From Prevotellaceae bacterium UBA1786 (GTDB lineage: Bacteria; Bacteroidota; Bacteroidia; Bacteroidales; Bacteroidaceae), in contig DCGE01000113.1 in assembly GCA_002314525.1 (NCBI GenBank), positions 1 to 10,490 of the forward strand: 10,490 bases of DNA, in the 5' to 3' direction. This document shows positions 1 to 7,121 of the stretch, piece by piece. The number at the start of each line of letters is the position of its first letter. Position 1 is the first letter of the stretch. The notes below the pieces were generated by a model, which saw nothing but the letters and a program-made list of their open reading frames with translations, ran no database searches and was not told where the DNA came from. Both the position numbers and the translations under genes were made by a program.

Positions 1-3000
1 CGGTGCGAGCCGTAACCCGTGGTCGGATGCCGACTCCACCTTCTTCTATCTCGATGCAAGCGGCAACAGGCAGGCTCTCGGTGCCCGTTCGCTCCGCATA
101 GACAACCCGAAGATCTCGGTCGAGAACCCTATCGTATATAACCAGCCGCAGGATGAACCGGCAGTATTCACCATCCACCTGACCAACGATACGGAGATAA
201 ACGACAAGTCGAAGTATCTGAACCCTACGACACTCCTATTCAAGGTCGATGAGGGCACGAACCCTGACGGTGCGAAGATATTCATGGACGGCAAGGCGAT
301 GAAGACCGCCGAAGAGTTCTGCATCGATCCAGGCCAGAGCATCACGAAGACACTGGAGGTGGTAAGAGGTGGCAAGCCATACGACTACAACAATATCAAG
401 CTGTACTTCGCTGATCAGCTATTGACTATTGTCGATACGGCCACCATCAGTGTACACTACGTGCCGAACGCCACTCCTGTCAACCTCTCAATGCCTGCCG
501 ACAACTGGCTCATGAACACTCTGTCGCAGGTAGATAAGGACGGCAGGTACTATGTGCCAGTTCAGATAGATGGTTTCTCGACAACCCAGTACGACAACTT
601 CGACCACATAGAGCTGCAGTACAAGAAGCAGACTGAGAGTGAGGATCAGTGGGTGAACCTCTGCTCTTACTTTGCCGACAAGGCTCTCTACGAGAAGGCT
701 TCGGGCCAGAAGGCGATGATAGAGGATCCTACCAAGATAACGAACATCAAGTTCTACGGTGAGAAGGATCCGACAGAGATGAAGTACGACCTCAGGGCGG
801 TTGCGTTCTGCCGTCTGGGCAACGGCTACGTGACAAGGGCCTCGAAAGTGGTGAGCGGAACGAAGGACACCCGCTGTCCGGAGGTATTCGGCAAACCGAA
901 GCCGACCGACGGCATACTCGGGTTCGATGATGTCATCTCACTGCCGTTTACGGAGAACATAGCCTACAACTATCTCGACAAGACTGCGAACTTCTCAGTA
1001 CAGGGCTACACGAACAGCAGCGATGCCGACCACAGTGCCTACCTGTACTTCCCGGGCACTCCTGAGCAGCAGGCCGTGAGCAAGGTGAAGCGGTTCTGTA
1101 CGGACAACGACTTCTCCGTAGAGATGATGGTTAAGGCAGAATGTCAGGGCAGGGAGGATGAGGCTGTATTCTTCAGTCTTGTTGACGATACCGACCTGAG
1201 TGAGAAAAAAGGTGTCACATCATCCTTCGGTTACCTGCCAGATGAGGACCGTCTGTTCGTATCGTTCGGCGGGAACACAATCAAATCGGAGAAACTCAGC
1301 AGCAAGAACATATCAATATCATCGGCGATGACCCATGTGGCCGTGACATACAGTGCGGCTGACAGCATATTACGCTTCTACGTTGGTGACACAGAGGTCA
1401 AGAGTGCAACCAAGGGTAGGTATAGATGCGATGCCAAAGGCTACCTCTCACTCGGCACCAACTACAAGGGTCGCATGTCGGACATAGCCCTCTGGGGCAT
1501 CACACTGAGTGACTACGAGGTGGCCAACAAGTACAAGCGTACATTGTCAGCCGGTGAGAAGGGACTCGTAGGCTACTGGCCTACCGACGAGACAAATGGC
1601 AACATCATATTCGACAAGGCCAACGGAGCCGACATCTATCTCAACGATGTGACATGGCAGACACCGGCGGGCTATTCACTTAGGGTGAACAGGAAGCCTG
1701 TAGAACTGACGCAGGATGCACGACTCCTCTTCTCACGCGACCAGGATGCCGACTACACACTCGGATTCTGGTTCCGTACCGATGAGACAGCTCCTGACAG
1801 TACCGTGCTCTTCGCCGCAGGAAGCGACGACCTCGCAGAGAAGGGCATGAGCAAGATGAGAATCTTGTTCTCCAATGGCGAACTGCTGTTCCGTTCCGAA
1901 GGGAAACTGCTCAGCTTCGGATCCACCAAGGAAACATTGCCGGCTTCGGTATGGCACCATGTAGCCGTATCAGTCAACCACTCGTTCAACACTGCAAGCC
2001 TCTTCCTCGACGGAAAGATGGTAGCCCAGACAAGTGCGGACAGCGTAGGTGGAATAACAAGTTCCAAGATTGCATTCGGTGACAGTAATTTCGTGGGCAA
2101 CTTCGACAACATCACTCTTTGGAAAATGGCACTGCCTATAGATTACATCCAGCAGACATGCAACACCAACTATTCAGGCCGTGAGGCGGAGCTTGTGGTC
2201 AACATGAACTTCGAGCAGCAGCACATGAACAGTCAAGGTACGATGTACGTAGATTTCTCACCTTGCAACAACGTCATCAAAAAGGGAGCAGACAAGATCG
2301 AGGGCAAGGTGATGGTAGATGAGGCGGCTGTCAATCCTGATAACAAGATATATGCCCCTATCCGTTCAGGTACGGGAATCCAGACCCTGCCGTTCTCATG
2401 GAGCAGTACCGACAACGAACTTCAGATCAATGTCCTCAAAACCGATGCCGAGATCAACAACCAGAAGATCAATCTCGTGGTGCGCAACGTGGAGGATCTG
2501 AACGGCAATCCTATGAAGAACCCTCACATGTGGACTGTCTATGTCAACCGCAACGTCATAGACTGGAATGTGGATCACCTGAAGGCTGACGTAAGATATG
2601 GCAACGACACCACTTTAGTTGTAGGCTTCAGGAACAAGAGTGGCCATAGTATATCGTACGAGATAGAGAGCAGAGCAAAATGGGTCAGCATCGATAAGAT
2701 AAAGGGTAGTATAGAACCATTGTCGTCAGATGATATCACACTGAAAATAGACAGGAACATGGCACCAGGCTCCTACTCTACCTTCATCTACATAACCGAC
2801 GAAAATGATCTTGTGAGCAAACTCAATCTGGAGGTGAATGTAGTGGCTGCCACTCCGTTTGTCAAGACGGATATGGACAACCTGTACAACGAGACCATGA
2901 ACGTTATCGCTATTGTCAAGAAGAAGACTTCATCGGACAATTGGGTGATTGATATGAACAAGAATGACTATGTGGCTGCATTCATCGACAATGTCTGCCT

Positions 3001-4267
3001 GTCTGTCACACCGCTATCGGTCGATGGAATCAAGAATACGTCGTACGCCTTCATGACAATCAACGGCTACAGCAATTTACAGAACAAGAAGATAGAGTTC
3101 TTCCTCTGGAACTCTTCCGACGGTCAGATATATACTCTTGAACCGGGAACGGAGAAGGTCACCGAGAGCGGGACAGAGTGGATTCCTTCTGCCATAAGCT
3201 ACACTAACCGTAAGGTGGTGGGCGGCGACGACCCTGTCGTAATGCGCACTTCGAAGCAGAAGATCCAGTGGATTACTCTCGACAAGGGATGGAACTGGGT
3301 GTCACTGAACATAAAGTCACAGACTGACAGTCTGGACAACAATCTGTTCCTCGGCACAAGTGAATTCACTACCGGAGACTTAATCCAACTCGCAGGTACC
3401 AACTTCGCGTCATATCAGTCCGACAAAACATGGGATGAAGGAATGAAAGGTGTACATTTCAACAAGAACGACGTCTTCCAGATATACTCTCAGAATGGAG
3501 GACAGATCAGCGTCCGCGGAACTGAGTTTGAGAATGACGAGCGTGTGGCACAACTTATCTTCAAGAATGGTTCAGTATGGGCTTCGCTGCCTTACCTGCT
3601 CGATATCTCTCAGAACATCAGCACAGCCCTCTCAGACTTCGTTCCCAATGGCAAGAAGGCTCCTGCCGGTACAGTCATCAAGAGCCATGACGAATTCGCA
3701 GTGGCTACTATTAACGGCCAATGGCTTGGTTCACTCAAGTACCTCATTCCAGGAAAGGGATATTATGTGAAGCGTAATGGACTGGTGGATACTATCTCAG
3801 TAAAATACACCAATACCATAACAACTCAGGCTCCAGAACGAGTGACACGTACAGTTGTTGATGGTATCATGCCGGGGGACTATGTATCGTCAATGGCTGT
3901 CATCGCCAACTTCAAGAATGGTGAATACTACGAAGGCGACATCCTCCTTGCAATTTCGGACGGAAAGATCGTAGGCGCTGCAGAAAAGATTGACGGATAC
4001 TTCTTCCTGACTGTCAACGCTAATGTAGGTTCTAAGATTCAGTTTGCCAAGATGCGTAATGGACAGTTGGTTGCATGTACCCGCAAGGGAATACGCTACA
4101 CCACTACTGATATCCTCGGTTCGCTCCAGTCGCCATACATAATCGATTTCAGTGAGACAGGTGCTGAGTCAGTCTATGACCTCACCGGCATCAAGTACAG
4201 CGACATCGAGTCAATCAAAGCCCGACGCGGAGTGTTCATCATCAACGGAAAGAAGATAATGAGGTAA
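1..4267 (+). CDS. Giant secreted LamG-domain surface protein, 5' end outside the window
   Basis: The frame is open from base 2 to the TAA at 4265-4267, giving 1421 residues with no start in view; an ATG at 284 is internal, because clear in-frame protein precedes it. Two LamG/concanavalin-like jelly rolls are visible at about 1030-1670 and 1690-2280. Each has an 'HVAV' strand and a strand like 'GRMSDIALW' or 'GNFDNITLW', and the first is followed by 'GLVGYWPTDE', a common sequel to LamG. About 2500-2850 is Ig/BACON-like, ending in a 'PGSYSTFIYIT' strand. About 2880-4155 holds two pairs of related modules, including 'GWNWVSLNI' and 'GSLKYLIPGKGYY'. The tail (about 4165-4267) with 'VYDLTG' and 'GVFIINGKKIMR' resembles Bacteroidota C-terminal sorting signals, so export to the cell surface, perhaps by type IX secretion, is inferred. 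LamG domains generally bind glycans or proteins; the ligand here is unknown and I see no catalytic domain. Confidence 0.85.
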   Translation, partial: GASRNPWSDADSTFFYLDASGNRQALGARSLRIDNPKISVENPIVYNQPQDEPAVFTIHLTNDTEINDKSKYLNPTTLLFKVDEGTNPDGAKIFMDGKAMKTAEEFCIDPGQSITKTLEVVRGGKPYDYNNIKLYFADQLLTIVDTATISVHYVPNATPVNLSMPADNWLMNTLSQVDKDGRYYVPVQIDGFSTTQYDNFDHIELQYKKQTESEDQWVNLCSYFADKALYEKASGQKAMIEDPTKITNIKFYGEKDPTEMKYDLRAVAFCRLGNGYVTRASKVVSGTKDTRCPEVFGKPKPTDGILGFDDVISLPFTENIAYNYLDKTANFSVQGYTNSSDADHSAYLYFPGTPEQQAVSKVKRFCTDNDFSVEMMVKAECQGREDEAVFFSLVDDTDLSEKKGVTSSFGYLPDEDRLFVSFGGNTIKSEKLSSKNISISSAMTHVAVTYSAADSILRFYVGDTEVKSATKGRYRCDAKGYLSLGTNYKGRMSDIALWGITLSDYEVANKYKRTLSAGEKGLVGYWPTDETNGNIIFDKANGADIYLNDVTWQTPAGYSLRVNRKPVELTQDARLLFSRDQDADYTLGFWFRTDETAPDSTVLFAAGSDDLAEKGMSKMRILFSNGELLFRSEGKLLSFGSTKETLPASVWHHVAVSVNHSFNTASLFLDGKMVAQTSADSVGGITSSKIAFGDSNFVGNFDNITLWKMALPIDYIQQTCNTNYSGREAELVVNMNFEQQHMNSQGTMYVDFSPCNNVIKKGADKIEGKVMVDEAAVNPDNKIYAPIRSGTGIQTLPFSWSSTDNELQINVLKTDAEINNQKINLVVRNVEDLNGNPMKNPHMWTVYVNRNVIDWNVDHLKADVRYGNDTTLVVGFRNKSGHSISYEIESRAKWVSIDKIKGSIEPLSSDDITLKIDRNMAPGSYSTFIYITDENDLVSKLNLEVNVVAATPFVKTDMDNLYNETMNVIAIVKKKTSSDNWVIDMNKNDYVAAFIDNVCLSVTPLSVDGIKNTSYAFMTINGYSNLQNKKIEFFLWNSSDGQIYTLEPGTEKVTESGTEWIPSAISYTNRKVVGGDDPVVMRTSKQKIQWITLDKGWNWVSLNIKSQTDSLDNNLFLGTSEFTTGDLIQLAGTNFASYQSDKTWDEGMKGVHFNKNDVFQIYSQNGGQISVRGTEFENDERVAQLIFKNGSVWASLPYLLDISQNISTALSDFVPNGKKAPAGTVIKSHDEFAVATINGQWLGSLKYLIPGKGYYVKRNGLVDTISVKYTNTITTQAPERVTRTVVDGIMPGDYVSSMAVIANFKNGEYYEGDILLAISDGKIVGAAEKIDGYFFLTVNANVGSKIQFAKMRNGQLVACTRKGIRYTTTDILGSLQSPYIIDFSETGAESVYDLTGIKYSDIESIKARRGVFIINGKKIMR

Positions 4268-4339
4268 ATTTATGGTGTACTGAAATTTATCAGCCACATT
4301 ATTCCCGACATTAAACACGTTTCTATTTGGGGCAGTAAT

Positions 4340-4380
4340 AAAAGCAGACAGTCATTGAGTTGACCGTCTGCTTTTCGTTT
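4340..4380 (+). terminator. Rho-independent terminator of the LamG gene
   Basis: AAAAGCAGAC (4340-4349) pairs perfectly with GTCTGCTTTT (4366-4375). After one A/C mismatch, GTC (4351-4353) also pairs with GAC (4362-4364) around an 8-nt loop. The 3' arm ends in TTTT and is followed by CGTTT. It lies 73 nt after the stop codon. The A-rich 5' flank means it could also work on the other strand, but no gene faces it from there. Confidence 0.85.
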
Positions 4381-4727
4381 GACAAACATCCGTGCAAAAC
4401 AATGATGAGAATTTGATGTAAACTACGTGCCTTGTACACATCTTTATATATACATATAGAAGGCACATTTGTTAAAAGATGTTATTTGTGGGTGGATAAA
4501 CTAAACCTTTTAAAACATCAACTATCTATAGAGATGTAAGGACGATACAACGGGGGGTTGAAAAAAAAAGATGATGAAAAAGAAAAAAGGTCATCAAGTA
4601 GGGTAAGAAGGTTGTTTTTAGGGAAAAATCATTGAACTTGTTCTATAAAAGAAAAGTGTGAGATAGCCATAATTGTATCAGTTCGAAAGTTAAAAGTGAA
4701 TGTTTAATTTAATAAAAATAATGTAAA
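4381..4727. other. A/T-rich gap without a convincing gene; probable upstream region of the next gene
   Basis: Between the terminator and the ATG at 4728 I find no ORF of credible length on either strand. The stretch contains a 7-bp inverted repeat, GTGCCTT (4427-4433) with AAGGCAC (4460-4466), around a TATATA-rich loop; a run of six Gs at about 4552-4557 followed by nine or more As; and a small palindrome, GAACTTGTTC (4634-4643). The purine-rich stretch 4557-4620 is not protein-like. The promoter of the 4728 gene should lie here, but no clean TAnnTTTG element was found. Confidence 0.5.
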
Positions 4728-5087
4728 ATGAAAAGTTTAGTAAAAGTTTTAGCAGCAGCAATCATCGTTGCAATGTCAAGTGTAAGTGCAAACGCACAGA
4801 GTTTCAACAACGAAGCAGACGAAGTGGATCAGTTCTTCACGACAATGATCAACGTACCGGCAAAGGTTCAGTTCGTAGAAGGTGAAACATACTCTGTAGA
4901 AGTAAAAGCTCAGGACGAGGAAGTGGCTAAGGGTGTAAAGTACCAGGTTGTCGGCGGAGTTCTCTTCATCTACCTCAGCAACGGAATGGAAGCTCAGTAC
5001 CTGAACAGCGAGGATATCACAATCGTCATCTCGACTCCAAAGACTACAGAGGTAAAAACTTCAAAGGATTTCAGTTTGTCAAAGTAA
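4728..5087 (+). CDS. Small secreted protein resembling part of a head-GIN (DUF2807) domain
   Basis: The product has 119 residues. Residues 1-23 form a clear Sec signal peptide: K2 and K6, a hydrophobic core around 'VLAAAIIVAM', and a likely cleavage after 'ANA' before Q24. The remaining ~96 residues contain short beta strands: 'VPAKVQFVEGETYSVEVKA', then 'VKYQVVGGVLFIYL', then 'EDITIVISTP'. This order matches the first strands of the putative auto-transporter adhesin head-GIN domain (DUF2807), in which a residue-to-be-avoided pattern, a 'v.v..g.L.I' strand and a '.v.i..P.l' strand succeed each other. The DUF2807 domain is normally about twice as long with repeating beta turns, so this would be a short form or a fragment. 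There is no lipobox cysteine, so it is probably periplasmic or secreted. The start has an A/T-rich leader without a Shine-Dalgarno. The gene is flanked by terminators on both sides and so is monocistronic. The family link is tentative. Confidence 0.8.
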   Translation: MKSLVKVLAAAIIVAMSSVSANAQSFNNEADEVDQFFTTMINVPAKVQFVEGETYSVEVKAQDEEVAKGVKYQVVGGVLFIYLSNGMEAQYLNSEDITIVISTPKTTEVKTSKDFSLSK

Positions 5088-5115
5088 GAATACAATAAAC
5101 ACAGATGAGTTTTGG

Positions 5116-5153
5116 GCGGGGAGTGTACACAGTACATTCTCTGCTTTTTGTTT
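5116..5153 (+). terminator. Rho-independent terminator after the small secreted protein gene
   Basis: GCGGGGAGTGTAC (5116-5128) pairs with GTACATTCTCTGC (5132-5144) over 13 positions, three of them G-U, around a 3-nt ACA loop. It is followed directly by TTTTTGTTT. It begins 29 nt after the stop at 5087. Confidence 0.85.
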
Positions 5154-5205
5154 ATTAAATCATACGATTCTTTGAAAAACAACATGTTATTTCATTTTTT
5201 ATTGT

Positions 5206-5213
5206 TAACTTTG
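5206..5213 (+). promoter_or_regulatory. Bacteroidota -7 promoter element, TAACTTTG
   Basis: TAACTTTG is an exact match to the Bacteroides -7 consensus TAnnTTTG. The -33 TTTG at the usual ~20-nt spacing is not clear; the nearest TTTG (5171-5174) is 31 nt away. The element ends 5 nt before the ATG at 5219, so a transcript from it would have almost no leader. A chance match cannot be excluded. Confidence 0.5.
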
Positions 5214-5218
5214 CATGC

Positions 5219-6502
5219 ATGAAACATATAACATTATTTTCACTCTTACTCACGGTCTCGATGTCATCGTTTTCAAAGACATCGGGTGATACCTATTTTA
5301 TTAATAGCGGCGACTCCGTCATTTCGAGTTTTGCAAGCAAGCTTGACAGTCTGAAACAACATATATTCACAAACGACACGGTGAACCAGACGCTTGATCC
5401 TTACCTGTATCGTTTGATGAGTCCATCGACATACTACAGCAGTGTGACGAAGGACATCTTCGGTCTTGACAGCACGAAGGAGGATAAGCAGGCTGAAGTC
5501 ACGAACTACGTGGCTAAACAATACGTAGCCCATCCTCAGGCACTCAGATACTACGATGCGATGTTCAACAACGAGACGACGGTTGAACCCACCACCGAGA
5601 CCGAGACGAAGGACGACATAAAGGAAGTCATTGAAAACATAGCAAAACAGGAAGATCTGTCGAAGATAGACAAGGACGTGGAGTTCGACATCAAGATTGA
5701 GAAACCCAATTTCTGGAAGTTCTCGGGAAACACCGAACTGAAGTTCCAGCAGAATTACATATCGGACAACTGGTACAAGGGCGGCAACAACAACGGAACG
5801 ATGCTGGCTCAGATACAGCTGTATGCCAACTACAATGACACGAAGCGCATCAGCTGGGAGAACAAACTCGACATGAGACTGGGATACATCACTACGTCGG
5901 CCGACACCTGCCACACCTTCAACACCAATAACGACCGACTGAACTTCTACTCAAAGATCAATGTAAAAAAGTCGAAGACCTGGTCGTACACATGTACGTT
6001 CGACGTGGTGACACAGTTCCTTCCAGGTTACAAGACGAACAAGAAGGAGCCGTTCTCAGATTTCCTTGCCCCACTCGACGCAACGACATCACTGGGTTTC
6101 GACCTGAAGCCGAACGTGAAGAATGGAAGCATATCGATAGCACTGCTGCCGCTTTCATATAAGTTCCGACTTATCAAGACCGATGAGCAGAACATACACA
6201 ACTCCTACGGGCAACAAGAAGACTTCAGACAGGACTGGGGTTCGAGAATTGAGTTCAACACCAACTTCACATTGGTGAAGAACCTGACATGGAAATGCAG
6301 GTTCTACTGCTTCACATCATACAAATATGTGGAAAGTGAGATGGAGCACACATTCGACTACAAATTCTCGAAGTACATCTCAGCAACGTTCAACACCTTC
6401 TTCCGCTTCGATGACAACAGGCCGGAGAGCACCAAAGATACGAAATTAGGCTATTTTCAGTTAAAAGAATACTTAACTTTCGGTCTTTCATATTCTTTTT
6501 AG
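5219..6502 (+). CDS. DUF3078-type outer-membrane beta-barrel protein
   Basis: The product has 427 residues. Residues 1-19 look like a Sec signal peptide (K2, H3, then 'ITLFSLLLTVSM', cleavage near S17-K20). Residues ~30-160 form a variable, partly charged region with an acidic, Thr/Glu-rich linker near 120-160. From residue ~165 ('PNFWKFSGNTELKFQQNYIS', then 'NWYKGG') the sequence matches the DUF3078 family as I recall it: alternating hydrophobic/polar strands with aromatic girdles ('SWENKLDMRLGY', 'RLNFYSKINV', 'LTWKCRFYCF'). It ends in 'YLTFGLSYSF', and a terminal Phe is the usual BamA recognition signal of outer-membrane proteins. The family is common in Bacteroidota and has no assigned substrate. 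The ATG at 5219 is the only in-frame start after the stop at 5156-5158 that keeps the signal peptide. The gene follows a terminator and precedes a promoter, so it is probably transcribed alone. Confidence 0.85.
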   Translation: MKHITLFSLLLTVSMSSFSKTSGDTYFINSGDSVISSFASKLDSLKQHIFTNDTVNQTLDPYLYRLMSPSTYYSSVTKDIFGLDSTKEDKQAEVTNYVAKQYVAHPQALRYYDAMFNNETTVEPTTETETKDDIKEVIENIAKQEDLSKIDKDVEFDIKIEKPNFWKFSGNTELKFQQNYISDNWYKGGNNNGTMLAQIQLYANYNDTKRISWENKLDMRLGYITTSADTCHTFNTNNDRLNFYSKINVKKSKTWSYTCTFDVVTQFLPGYKTNKKEPFSDFLAPLDATTSLGFDLKPNVKNGSISIALLPLSYKFRLIKTDEQNIHNSYGQQEDFRQDWGSRIEFNTNFTLVKNLTWKCRFYCFTSYKYVESEMEHTFDYKFSKYISATFNTFFRFDDNRPESTKDTKLGYFQLKEYLTFGLSYSF

Positions 6503-6534
6503 GTAAATTATTTCTCAGTTTGAAAAATTATGCT

Positions 6535-6542
6535 TAAATTTG
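6535..6542 (+). promoter_or_regulatory. Probable promoter of the HU-type gene (-7 element TAAATTTG)
   Basis: TAAATTTG matches the Bacteroidota -7 consensus TAnnTTTG exactly. Transcription would begin near 6546-6550 and leave an A-rich leader of about 70 nt before the ATG at 6618. The -33 position (about 6511-6515, TTTCT) is only a partial match. A TTTG at 6519-6522 is too close at 12 nt. Confidence 0.55.
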
Positions 6543-6617
6543 CACTTCGTATGCTCAAAATGACATAATTAACAAAAGTTATAACATATTATTACAAACA
6601 AATAAAAAGAAAAAACA

Positions 6618-6896
6618 ATGACTAAAGCAGACATCGTATTGCAGATTTCAGAGAAGACAGGCCTTGACAAGGCTGTTGTGTTGGACGTTGTAGAGGCATT
6701 CATGGCCTCAGTAAAGGAAGATATGATCAATGGCAATGATGTATTCCTCCGTGGTTTCGGTTCATTCATCTTGAAGAAGCGCGCTGAAAAGACTGCACGT
6801 AACATCTCAAAGAATACTACACTCATCATCCCAGAGCATAACATTCCAGCATTCAAGCCTGCAAAGACATTCCTCAGCGCTGTAGCTGAAAAATAA
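6618..6896 (+). CDS. HU/IHF-family DNA-binding protein
   Basis: The product has 92 residues, the normal length of the bacterial histone-like HU/IHF family, which bends DNA as a dimer and compacts the nucleoid. The N-terminal helices (residues 3-40) are followed by the family hallmark 'LRGFGSF' (44-50), the start of the beta saddle. The DNA-grasping arm spans about 53-76 with the conserved 'RN' at 61-62 and a Pro at 72 near the arm tip. 'PAFKPAK' at 77-83 leads into the C-terminal helix. The start ATG has an A-rich leader (AAATAAAAAGAAAAAACA) with no Shine-Dalgarno, usual for this phylum. No terminator is evident after the gene, so it may be co-transcribed with the tiny gene 75 nt downstream. 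From memory, an HU gene just upstream of an RNase E/G gene is a recurrent Bacteroidota arrangement. Whether the partner is HU homodimer or an IHF-like heterodimer cannot be read here. Confidence 0.95.
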   Translation: MTKADIVLQISEKTGLDKAVVLDVVEAFMASVKEDMINGNDVFLRGFGSFILKKRAEKTARNISKNTTLIIPEHNIPAFKPAKTFLSAVAEK

Positions 6897-6971
6897 GAAA
6901 TAAACATCCGGAGGCCACGAAAGAAAGGTCGAAGGAACAAACATATTACATAATTTTAAACAAGTAAGACT

Positions 6972-7061
6972 ATGCCTAACGGAAAAAAGAAAAAAAGACA
7001 CAAGATCTCTACTCACAAGCGTAAGAAGAGACTGAGAAAGGATCGTCACAAGAGCAAATAA
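6972..7061 (+). CDS. 29-residue basic ribosomal-type protein, AURKAIP1/COX24 (mS38/bS22) family
   Basis: ATG at 6972 opens a 29-codon frame ending in TAA at 7059-7061. The product is almost wholly Lys, Arg and His. It starts 'MPNGKKKKRHK', continues with 'STHKRKKRLRKDRHK', and contains no acidic residue but one Asp. 'KRHKISTHKRKKRLRK' fits the COX24/AURKAIP1 C-terminal motif (Pfam DUF1713 type), found in mitochondrial small-subunit protein mS38 and in the small mycobacterial protein bS22, which sits in rRNA near the decoding centre. By that analogy it is a structural component of the 30S subunit; this is inference from sequence similarity recalled from memory. It lies between an HU-type gene and an RNase E/G gene on the same strand. 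At this size automatic gene callers often miss it, but its composition and position make chance unlikely. Confidence 0.8.
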   Translation: MPNGKKKKRHKISTHKRKKRLRKDRHKSK

Positions 7062-7070
7062 GACTCCACA

Positions 7071-7105
7071 GATAGGTTCTGATAAGACAATTATCGGAAC
7101 CTATC
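7071..7105 (+). promoter_or_regulatory. 15-bp hairpin just upstream of the RNase E/G gene
   Basis: GATAGGTTCTGATAA (7071-7085) pairs with TTATCGGAACCTATC (7091-7105) over all 15 positions, one of them T-G, with loop GACAA. It starts 9 nt after the stop of the tiny basic gene and ends 16 nt before the RNase start codon. The following bases (ATAAATTTT) are A/U-rich but not a clean T run. It could be a leaky terminator or attenuator, or an RNase processing or autoregulation site in the leader of the RNase gene. Confidence 0.7.
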
Positions 7106-7121
7106 ATAAATTTTAGAGGTA

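Noticed and set aside
4427..4466. Inverted repeat GTGCCTT / AAGGCAC considered as a terminator or operator
   Set aside because: The stem is only 7 bp, the loop is 26 nt, no T run follows, and the gene upstream already has a strong terminator.
4571..4606. Eleven-codon ATG frame starting MMKKKK after a G/A-rich stretch
   Set aside because: Too short, in a purine-rich low-complexity tract, and without a motif or supporting context.
5273..5914. 213-codon open frame on the - strand opposite the DUF3078 gene
   Set aside because: The product is Val/Arg-rich with no motif, whereas the + strand gene has a signal peptide, family similarity and a C-terminal Phe.
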